From an uncultured Bacteroidales bacterium (GTDB taxonomy: Bacteria > Bacteroidota > Bacteroidia > Bacteroidales > FEN-979), in assembly GCA_903875045.1 (NCBI GenBank), contig CAIQUS010000113.1:1-51897 (forward strand): DNA of 51,897 nucleotides. Reading direction: 5' to 3'. How positions within the stretch are numbered: the first letter of the stretch is position 1; every line of letters starts with the position of its first letter. Below the pieces are notes generated by a model. The model searched no databases and was not told the origin of the DNA. It saw only the letters and a list, made by a program, of their open reading frames with translations. Made by a program: the position numbers and the translations under genes. Below, piece after piece: positions 39,810-47,148 of this stretch.

Positions 39810-41731
39810 TTACTCCGCTGATATCTGACAGCATTGTCAAGCGCATCCAGTATTTCCCTGGTAAAACCTGCTGATGGCATAAGGGGCATATCATCAGACA
39901 AGGTATGACCATTGGGTGGAAGTTGGTTGATGATTCGATCGCAGGTGTCTTTTAGCTGTTCTTCCTGCAAGGTATCGAATATTTCAAATGTTTTTCCGAA
40001 CCGGTCATTGAAATCAACCATGGCTGATACAACAGCCGTGTAAAGGGTTTCCTTGTGTGCCACCCTGGCACGAAGGTGCTGATAGGCGGTATGGACAATG
40101 GGGGTGGCATGTTCACGTATTTTTTCTGCCACAGGGATTGGGTTCGTGTCTATGACGAGTTTATGTCCGTTTTCACGCTCCCAACGGGCATGCGATCGTG
40201 CAATTTTCGCATCGTATGCGGAGCGGTTGTAATCTACGAGGTAACAGGTGTAAATGTAGATGATCTTGGGAAGCAGGTACATTCCTTTCTTTTGTGTTGC
40301 CCAGAGAATCGTAAAAAAGGCTTTTTTGTGTGCTTTATCCACATCATACATGAAAAAGGTGAATACCCGCCAAAGCATCTTACGGAGTGACCACAGATCG
40401 CTGAGTCCGGGCTCTTTGATCTTTGGTTTGTATTTTATACTTTGGAGGAAAGTGAGCGCCCTTTGTGTGAATTTTTTTGGATCATAAATATTTTCCCAGT
40501 AATCAGCAAGGCCTTCAAAGAGTTCCACCCTGGTCATCTGTTTTGGAATGATGTTGGAGATGATATCGAGTTTATCGGCGATCTCTTCATTGTCGGTATG
40601 GATGATTCGTCCCGCACGTTTGAGTTCATACCACATTTTGGTTCCCGGGGGGGCTGCAAGCGGATGACAGAGATGGTGCACAATATTGGTGTCGGCAATA
40701 AAATCGGCTGTTCGCTCAAATACATGGATATCATCGGAATCAGCGCCTATGATCATGTGGGCGAGCACTACGATGCCGAATGACTGGATCTTCTGCACGG
40801 CCTCCCGGATGGGAAACCGCAGGTTCTGCTGTTTGTTGTAATCTTTCAGGGATTCCTCATTCACCGACTCAATGCCGATCATTACCGCCTGGAAGTTGCA
40901 ATCGGCCAGAAGGGTGAGCAATTCTTCGTCATTGGCAATGGTAATGTCAATCTGGGTGATGAATTCGATCGGGGCTTTAAAGGAGTTGTTCAGTGGTATC
41001 AATTGTTTAAGCAACTCTTTGGTGTATTTCTTATCACCGGCAAAATTATCATCGGCAATAAAGACCATTTTCACCTTCAGGGCACTCAGCCTGCGAACTT
41101 CATCAAGCACCTGTTCGATTGTCTTGCTCCTGAGCTTTCTGCCAAACGTATAGATTACATCGCAAAAACTGCAATCGAACGGGCAGCCCCGTGTGGTTTG
41201 AAGCAGCACGGCCGTGTAGGATGACAAATCCTTTGCAAGCAGTTCCCAGCGGGGAGCCGGCGTTTTGGCCATATCGGGCTTGGAAATGTTCCTGTAAATC
41301 CTCTGATGTTTTCCTTGCTTGAACTCTTCGAGAAATTTCGGCCAGGTCTCTTCTGCTTCTCCATGAAATATCACATCGATCCCTGCCATCTCCTGGTGGA
41401 TGAAATGCTCCACGCCAATGCCGCCAAAAACAACCAGTGATAACGGGCTGACCTGTTTGCTGTAACGGGCAATCTGAAGGGAACGTTTTTGCTGATTCGA
41501 CGTGACAGAAATCCCGATGATGTCGAAGGTATTATGCTCTATCAGTGATTCCACCGGGCCATTGGTGTATTCATCATGCAAATGTACCTCATACTCCGGA
41601 GGTGTTAACGCTGCAACGGCAGCAATGGCGTGCGGGGCAAACAACGTTTTGGCAAAAAGATATGGAATGCCCTGGGTAATCTGGCTGTCAATGTCATCAG
41701 GTGTTCCGGGGCTGATAAGCAATATCTTCAT
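39803..41731 (-). CDS. B12-binding-domain radical SAM protein (DUF4070-type)
   Basis: A 642-residue protein. Residues 1-150 form a cobalamin-binding Rossmann-like domain (MKILLISPGTPDD ... FDIIGISVTSNQQ ... VVFGGIGVEHF). The radical SAM core has CPFDCSFCD near residues 181-188, then IADDNFAGD, MIGIESVNEESL and AHMIIGADSDD. A long C-terminal part (DUF4070-like, with HARWERENGHKL) follows. Relatives include HpnJ/HpnR hopanoid enzymes and other class B radical SAM methylases, which use methylcobalamin and SAM on unreactive carbons. The canonical DxHxxG base-off motif is not obvious, as is usual for this class. The substrate is unknown. Its stop codon lies in the target duplication of the adjoining repeat element. 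Confidence 0.85.
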   Translation of the reverse strand: MKILLISPGTPDDIDSQITQGIPYLFAKTLFAPHAIAAVAALTPPEYEVHLHDEYTNGPVESLIEHNTFDIIGISVTSNQQKRSLQIARYSKQVSPLSLVVFGGIGVEHFIHQEMAGIDVIFHGEAEETWPKFLEEFKQGKHQRIYRNISKPDMAKTPAPRWELLAKDLSSYTAVLLQTTRGCPFDCSFCDVIYTFGRKLRSKTIEQVLDEVRRLSALKVKMVFIADDNFAGDKKYTKELLKQLIPLNNSFKAPIEFITQIDITIANDEELLTLLADCNFQAVMIGIESVNEESLKDYNKQQNLRFPIREAVQKIQSFGIVVLAHMIIGADSDDIHVFERTADFIADTNIVHHLCHPLAAPPGTKMWYELKRAGRIIHTDNEEIADKLDIISNIIPKQMTRVELFEGLADYWENIYDPKKFTQRALTFLQSIKYKPKIKEPGLSDLWSLRKMLWRVFTFFMYDVDKAHKKAFFTILWATQKKGMYLLPKIIYIYTCYLVDYNRSAYDAKIARSHARWERENGHKLVIDTNPIPVAEKIREHATPIVHTAYQHLRARVAHKETLYTAVVSAMVDFNDRFGKTFEIFDTLQEEQLKDTCDRIINQLPPNGHTLSDDMPLMPSAGFTREILDALDNAVRYQRSNN

Positions 41732-41763
41732 AAACTGTTAAGTTGATATGCATCACAAAGCCG

Positions 41764-41771
41764 CAAAGATA
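41764..41771 (-). promoter_or_regulatory. Candidate -7 box for the radical SAM gene
   Basis: It reads TATCTTTG on the minus strand, 33 bases before the start at 41731. A TTTG at 41798-41801 is 26 bases further upstream, too far for the usual spacing. Confidence 0.4.
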
Positions 41772-41850
41772 AAAGTTCCCCCGGGAAAAATGGCAGGCAA
41801 ATCGGGTGTAAATATAATTTGGAAGAAATTAAAATAAGCATCTGCGAGTT

Positions 41851-44448
41851 TTATTGCATCAAGCCAAGCAATTCATCCCCGGTCCCGATACGGTAACCTT
41901 CTGAAAAATAACGAATCACCCTTTTTTCATCGAGGAAGATCACCACCGGCAGAAAATGTCCCGCTGTTTTTGACCTGATTTGAATGTCGCCCGGTTTCGC
42001 TGGGAATCCTGACTGAAAATAACAGGCAATGTTTTTATGCAAAGAAGCCAACTCTGTTTTCACAAAGGATTGCATTTGTTGTTCCGTAGGAAAAATCAGT
42101 ATAAAAGTACCATCCCATTTGCCAAATTCACTTTTCTTTCCCCTGAGGTCGGCCAAAAAATGTTTTGTGGGCTCCTTGTCAGGATCAATCCAGGCAATGA
42201 TCATCTTTTTCGCAGCCATTTTATTGAACAACTCAGGGTTTATAGTGCCAACTTCCTGCAGTTTCAATTGGTTTTTCCGTAAACCGATGGATTGAATGGT
42301 AGTTTCACCCGCCTTTACCTCAAATATCCTGAGTTTTGACAGTACTGTGCCATCCGTAAGCCGGTTACCGGTGACCATCATGCAGGGCCCTGCAGGAATA
42401 TCCAGTGTGCACGGATAACTCTGAACCAGTTCACTTCCTTCATAGTCAAGGGTTTTGAAGAATCCGTCCTGCAAGGTTTCCAGGGTGTAATGAATCGTGT
42501 ATTCCGGTTTTTTTTCATTGTCTGACGCGTTGATCAGCGTGACCATTCCTTTTTTTCCGGCCTGTTGTTTCTTATCAAAGAGGTAAACATCTTGCCATTT
42601 ACCCTGTAATTGATATTGCGGGACCCTGGTGGACGGATCGAGCCGGGCAGGGATCCCAAAGCTTCGGCAGATTGCAACGAAACAAATATCGATGGAATGT
42701 TTATCGGCAACTTTAAGTTCATACACGCCGATTGGTGTCAGCGGGGCACGACTGTAGTTGGCAGTGTTGCTCATGAGGATATTGGTACGGATCCAGTCGG
42801 CGATATGGGTTGGGTTTTTCTTTGAAGCCCTGATAAAACCAGTGTCGAATTTAGTTTGAAAAAAAATCTTATATGGCTTAAGAAACTCATTGTCAACACG
42901 GGGTGATAATACAAACCTGTTAAAGTCCTTCATATCTGCCACTTCTGCAGGGTACCGTTGTGAGTTGATAAGATTGTCGAGCAGGACAGTGGTGTCAATA
43001 TCACGCAGATCTTTTTCAGAGATATTACTGAACAGCGGAAAGATAAGCGAGTGTTTATCCGGGGGGGCCTGGGTCAGGAAAGAGGTGAGCGCCCGCCAGT
43101 TTCCACGGCTTTTTTGCATGAACCCCCACAGGGTATCAGGGTTTAACTTAACCAACCGGGCGAACCGGTTGCTTTTTGCTGAATCGATGAAGGTGGCTTC
43201 ATAGCTGGTTCGGAGGACATCTTCAAAGGCCAGCCGCTCACTGTTTTTCTTTTTGGCTGAATCGCTGACGGACACGGTAATTTCCTTTTCGACCGGTGGA
43301 ACGAGATCGATTATTACTTCATACACTGAATCTGTCATTTGAGGCAGTTCTATCGTGATTGTGTCATTGTTGCGTACATCCAGTTTCCTGAAACCGTAAT
43401 TCCCGTTTTTTGCAGCCCAGACCAGCAAATCGCCATAACCGGTTGTAAAGGAACAGAGACCAGTTTTATCAGTAAAAGTTTTAAAGAGAGGATAAAACTC
43501 GGCATAATTGTATAGTTGGAATTCAACAGAAGCACTGTCGGCAGGCTTACCGGTTGTATCGAGAATCCGGGCAAAAACCTTTTTCACCGGTGCGTAATTG
43601 CTCAGGACATTGATCCTGGTATAAAGGGCATCTTTCTGTAAAACCTCTTCCGGACCTTCATAGTCGCCAAAAACGGTGGTATTAACGAGCATGGCCCTTT
43701 TGGCTGGCTTTGTAAACCATGCCAGGTCGAGATCGGCATCCGGTTCGCAGGCCCCGATGAAGTGCCATTTCCCGTCAACCCAAACTTCAACCCAGGCGTG
43801 GTTGTCGTCGCTGTGTGCCCAACGGGGTGTATAGCACTGACGTGCCGGGATGCCGACCGATCGAAGCGCCGCAACCGTAAAGGTCGACTCCTCGCCACAA
43901 CGGCCATACGCAGTTTTAACAGAGGCCAGCGGCGAAGAGGTTCGTCCGTCGGAACCACGGTAGGTTACTTTCTCGTGGCACCAGTGGTTCACTTCAAGTA
44001 CGGCTTCTTTCATCGGAAGTTTTTTGATCCGGTCTTTCAATTCAGCAAAAAACACCCACCGCGACGAATCAAGGTTTTCATTATTCACCCTCACAGGCAG
44101 CACAAAATGGCGGAACAGGTTTTCGGGGACGGTTTTTCCCCAGTTAAAGGTATCCCTTGCGGCAAAGGATGACCTTATATTCTGCAGGAAGAAATCGCCC
44201 GAATAATCTGCGAGGTCGCTCAGTGAACTGTAGGCGTACAGAAATTTCAAAGCCTCTTCCTCACCGGTTGTGAGCTTTTGGTCGAAAACACTGAATAGCT
44301 GCTGTGAGCGGTTTTTGGCAAGTTCTTTCTGTTTTTCAAACTGTGCCTCCACCTTCCTCCTGTAAGCAGGGTCGGTAATGAAATGGTCATTCGAGCAGCC
44401 TGTCAGGAGTAGGGAAGCAAAAAGGGCGATTGATAGAAGAGTTCTCAT
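41851..44448 (-). CDS. Transglutaminase-like lipoprotein with C-terminal thioredoxin-like region
   Basis: An 865-residue lipoprotein (lipobox LLTGC). The transglutaminase-core domain shows Cys near residue 184 (AYGRCGEESTFTVAALRSVGIPARQCY), His near 217 (DDNHAWVEVWVDGKWHFIGACEPD) and the following Asp. A beta-sandwich segment comes next. A second, degenerate transglutaminase-like segment has SIDICFVAICRSFGIPARLD and YQLQGKWQDVYLF. The last about 150 residues (MIIAWIDPDKEPTKHFLADL, FLPVVIFLDEKRVIRYFSEG) look like a thioredoxin-like fold without a CxxC pair. It is probably a surface or periplasmic protein acting on peptides. Activity could be hydrolysis rather than crosslinking. Confidence 0.8.
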   Translation of the reverse strand: MRTLLSIALFASLLLTGCSNDHFITDPAYRRKVEAQFEKQKELAKNRSQQLFSVFDQKLTTGEEEALKFLYAYSSLSDLADYSGDFFLQNIRSSFAARDTFNWGKTVPENLFRHFVLPVRVNNENLDSSRWVFFAELKDRIKKLPMKEAVLEVNHWCHEKVTYRGSDGRTSSPLASVKTAYGRCGEESTFTVAALRSVGIPARQCYTPRWAHSDDNHAWVEVWVDGKWHFIGACEPDADLDLAWFTKPAKRAMLVNTTVFGDYEGPEEVLQKDALYTRINVLSNYAPVKKVFARILDTTGKPADSASVEFQLYNYAEFYPLFKTFTDKTGLCSFTTGYGDLLVWAAKNGNYGFRKLDVRNNDTITIELPQMTDSVYEVIIDLVPPVEKEITVSVSDSAKKKNSERLAFEDVLRTSYEATFIDSAKSNRFARLVKLNPDTLWGFMQKSRGNWRALTSFLTQAPPDKHSLIFPLFSNISEKDLRDIDTTVLLDNLINSQRYPAEVADMKDFNRFVLSPRVDNEFLKPYKIFFQTKFDTGFIRASKKNPTHIADWIRTNILMSNTANYSRAPLTPIGVYELKVADKHSIDICFVAICRSFGIPARLDPSTRVPQYQLQGKWQDVYLFDKKQQAGKKGMVTLINASDNEKKPEYTIHYTLETLQDGFFKTLDYEGSELVQSYPCTLDIPAGPCMMVTGNRLTDGTVLSKLRIFEVKAGETTIQSIGLRKNQLKLQEVGTINPELFNKMAAKKMIIAWIDPDKEPTKHFLADLRGKKSEFGKWDGTFILIFPTEQQMQSFVKTELASLHKNIACYFQSGFPAKPGDIQIRSKTAGHFLPVVIFLDEKRVIRYFSEGYRIGTGDELLGLMQ

Positions 44449-44472
44449 AGAAATAGCTTACGTAATGATGAA

Positions 44473-44480
44473 CAAACTTA
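44473..44480 (-). promoter_or_regulatory. Candidate -7 box for the transglutaminase lipoprotein gene
   Basis: It reads TAAGTTTG on the minus strand, 25 bases before the start at 44448. No -33 box is apparent. Confidence 0.4.
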
Positions 44481-44531
44481 TTACTTTTTTACGGAATGGC
44501 TGGCTGACAGTTTACATTATTTGATTAATCG

Positions 44532-45022
44532 TAAATTCACTCAAGTTTTGGAGTTAACCGAGTGCCTTGATAATTCAATATTCATGATGGTTTTCAACGA
44601 TTTCTATTAAAAAAACTAATCATATCATCCCTCCGGGATTTTGTTGCAAATCAATATTGAGACCACTCCGAAAAGTCGTTTTTTCATCAAATCACCATTT
44701 AAAAAAATGTTAAACCGCAAAGAACACAAAGAAACCGCAAAGAACCGCAGAGATAACTCGCAGATAACTAAACCTTTGCGGCCCTCTGCGACAAAGCTCT
44801 GTGGCCCTCTGCGGTAAAAATAGTTTAGCTACAACCATATCATCCCATCGGGATTTTGGTGTGATTTAGGAAAAGCCATTTTAATGATCTAAAGCCCGAA
44901 GGGCTGACATGATTATAGAATGATCCGTTTGTAAAGTCTATCCCTAAACCCTGAAGGGGTGAAATATCAAATAATACAAACCCAATTTACAAATATTCAA
45001 CCCCGAAACTTGAGTAAATTTA
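44532..45022. repeat. MITE-like element copy 2, inverted relative to copy 1
   Basis: The body runs 44540-45014 (475 bases), with CTCAAGTTTTGGAGTT at the left and CTTGAG preceded by CCCCGAAA at the right. Flanks TAAATTCA (44532-44539) and TAAATTTA (45015-45022) match at 7 of 8 positions. It aligns along its length to copy 1 in the opposite direction but lacks about 35 bases, namely one end of the nested element. It fills most of the 602-base gap between the transglutaminase gene and aat. Confidence 0.85.
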
Positions 45023-45050
45023 CTAATTTCGATGAGTCAATATATAAACC

Positions 45051-45728
45051 ATGAGCATCTATTTATTACCCCGGGAACCCATTTTCCCTCCTGCCGTTGA
45101 GGCTGAACCTGACGGATTGCTTGCCATTGGTGGCGACTTGTCGGTGGAAAGGCTGTTGCAGGCCTATGCAAATGGGATCTTTCCCTGGTTTATGGATGAT
45201 GAGGATGTGTTCTGGTATTCTCCCGATCCCCGCATGGTCATGTTCCCCGAAAAATTTAAAATTTCAGGTTCGCTAAACAGATTGATCCGTAACAACCATT
45301 TCAATGTTACATTTGATATGGCATTCGGGCAGGTGATCCGTGGCTGCTCAATTATCCCCAGGCCTGGTCAGGATGGAACCTGGATCAGCGGGGAATTTAT
45401 TGAGGCATATCTTGAGTTGCACAAACTTGGTTTTGCCCATTCGGTGGAGGTGTTTTACCGTGATGACCTTGTGGGCGGATTGTATGGCGTGTCGCTCGGG
45501 GCTGCATTCTTTGGTGAAAGTATGTTCTCAAAGGTTAGCAACGCCTCGAAAGTAGCTTTCCACGCTTTGGTAACACGTTGCAGCCAATATGGGTTCAGGT
45601 TTATTGACTGCCAGACTGAAACGGCACACCTGCTCCGGCTTGGTGCAACGCTGATCGACAGAACAGATTACCTGGTTCGCTTAGAAGAGGCATTGAAGGA
45701 AAGAACCGTAAAGGGGCCGTGGATTTAA
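45051..45728 (+). CDS. aat: Leucyl/phenylalanyl-tRNA--protein transferase
   Basis: A 225-residue enzyme with the Aat signatures FPPAVEAEPDGLLAIGGDLSVERLLQAYANGIFPWF, WYSPDPR, YLELHKLGFAHSVEVF, LVGGLYGVSLGAAFFGESMFS and FIDCQTET. It transfers Leu or Phe from tRNA to N-terminal Arg or Lys, creating primary N-degrons that ClpS (26997-27269) recognises. Length is normal. It starts 37 bases after repeat copy 2. The only promoter-like element nearby is TAATTTCG just beyond the repeat, so the repeat may influence its expression. Confidence 0.95.
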   Translation: MSIYLLPREPIFPPAVEAEPDGLLAIGGDLSVERLLQAYANGIFPWFMDDEDVFWYSPDPRMVMFPEKFKISGSLNRLIRNNHFNVTFDMAFGQVIRGCSIIPRPGQDGTWISGEFIEAYLELHKLGFAHSVEVFYRDDLVGGLYGVSLGAAFFGESMFSKVSNASKVAFHALVTRCSQYGFRFIDCQTETAHLLRLGATLIDRTDYLVRLEEALKERTVKGPWI

Positions 45729-45748
45729 TCCCGGCCCATGTCAGGCAA

Positions 45749-46957
45749 CTATTGAATTCCCAGTTTTTTTCTGATCTCTTTGGGGATGGCATTTTTATGA
45801 ACCAAAATGTCCATCGTTTTTAACCTGACATAAGGTTCTGATGCATAAAAATATCCCTTGTAAGGACTTCCGTCGAGACCCCATGAATTCTTAATGAGGT
45901 AATATTTGCTCCCGTTCTGGTCTGTCGCAATTCCTGTGAGATGCATCCCGTGGTCATCGGTGGTTTGATAGTTGTCAAATTCCACCTGGCGCATCTCCTG
46001 GGTGATCTTCTTCTCAGGATTCGGTTTATCAAATTTAAAGAGCAGTTTATCTTTATCGGCATCCGACATTTTCGACCACTTTCCGCTTTCCATACCAGCA
46101 ATTTCCGTAGCATTCTTGTCAGGGACCACTGCCACCCCGTTTCTCCATGAGAACCCTTTTTCACTGACATCTGCACCCCATACAACGGTATAACCCTTAT
46201 CAATGGAGTTGTCGATCACCTGGATCAGTTCATCCACCGGAAGATTATAGACCTCTCCCAACTCCCAGTTATCCGGAATTTCAATGATGAATTTTGAATA
46301 GAAGGGGTGGTGGGTATATGAAGTCAGTTCGACATAATCATCCGGGTTGAGCCCCATCATATCGGAAAATGATTTTGCCGAATAATCCTTGCCTTTGTAG
46401 GTAAATTTCTCCGGAACCTTCCCAAGATAAGCATCGAGCAGCCCGTTGTACCCCTGGTGCCATACCGGTGTCAGTTTTTTATTTGAGTTCTTAAGCACCG
46501 CATTTACATTCGCACTCAATACCTCATCCATCTCTCCGTGAACAGGATTTGCTTCACCGATAGTCATTCCTGAGTAGGCGTTTTCAGGCATCATGCCGTA
46601 TTTCCTTAGTACACTGGTTACATCATGTGCGGCGCCACCCCCGCCAAAATTATGCTTCCCGTTGAACCTGATGTAAATCACTGCCTTGTCGGAATAGGCA
46701 TTGCGAACACAAAACATTTCCGATAAATCGAAAGTATCCTTACCTGTGCGCAGAAGTTCCGATTCTAAAAACGAAATAGCCGAATAGCTCCAGCAGGTGC
46801 CCGAACGGTATTGATTTTTAACAGGGGTAGCCGGAAGTTCTTTAACAATTGTAAAGACATAAGATGAATCGGACTTTTTCTCTTTATCCTGGGAAAACCC
46901 GGTGGTAACGGAGGCCAGGAAAATAATTACTAATAAGAATTTGAAGGTTGGGTTCAT
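45749..46957 (-). CDS. Secreted C1-family (bleomycin-hydrolase-like) cysteine peptidase
   Basis: A 402-residue protein with a signal peptide (FLLVIIFLASVTTGFSQ). The papain-type catalytic residues are Cys55 in YRSGTCWSYSAISFLESE, His in DDHGMHLTGIA and Asn in YLIKNSWG. The fold elements match aminopeptidase C/bleomycin hydrolase (SEMFCVRNAY, GGGGAAHDV), which is normally cytoplasmic; this version is exported. Roles could include peptide scavenging in the periplasm. It converges with aat with a 20-base gap. Confidence 0.9.
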   Translation of the reverse strand: MNPTFKFLLVIIFLASVTTGFSQDKEKKSDSSYVFTIVKELPATPVKNQYRSGTCWSYSAISFLESELLRTGKDTFDLSEMFCVRNAYSDKAVIYIRFNGKHNFGGGGAAHDVTSVLRKYGMMPENAYSGMTIGEANPVHGEMDEVLSANVNAVLKNSNKKLTPVWHQGYNGLLDAYLGKVPEKFTYKGKDYSAKSFSDMMGLNPDDYVELTSYTHHPFYSKFIIEIPDNWELGEVYNLPVDELIQVIDNSIDKGYTVVWGADVSEKGFSWRNGVAVVPDKNATEIAGMESGKWSKMSDADKDKLLFKFDKPNPEKKITQEMRQVEFDNYQTTDDHGMHLTGIATDQNGSKYYLIKNSWGLDGSPYKGYFYASEPYVRLKTMDILVHKNAIPKEIRKKLGIQ

Positions 46958-46966
46958 AGGGAATGG

Positions 46967-47014
46967 ATATTTGGGATTTACGATTTAGGATTTGGGATTT
47001 ACGATTTACGATTG
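46967..47014. repeat. Dispersed GGATTTGGGATTTACGATTT repeat
   Basis: A second, longer copy of the unit repeat seen at 9424-9450. It lies between the C1 peptidase start and its candidate -7 box at 47021-47028, so it would be transcribed in the peptidase leader. Confidence 0.7.
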
Positions 47015-47020
47015 AGGGCT

Positions 47021-47122
47021 CAAATGTAATGAGATATGGCAACCAGCACAAGAATTTTAGTTGATCGGGGTGAATTTGACGATGAACGGGGAGTATGGCT
47101 CCACTATTTCTTCTTAAATTTG
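47021..47122. promoter_or_regulatory. Divergent candidate promoters of the C1 peptidase and GH31 genes
   Basis: On the minus strand 47021-47028 reads TACATTTG (peptidase, 64 bases before its start). On the plus strand 47115-47122 reads TAAATTTG (GH31, 27 bases before its ATG). Neither has a -33 TTTG at the usual distance. Confidence 0.45.
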
Positions 47123-47148
47123 ACCCGTATTCAAAATAACCTCTTTTT

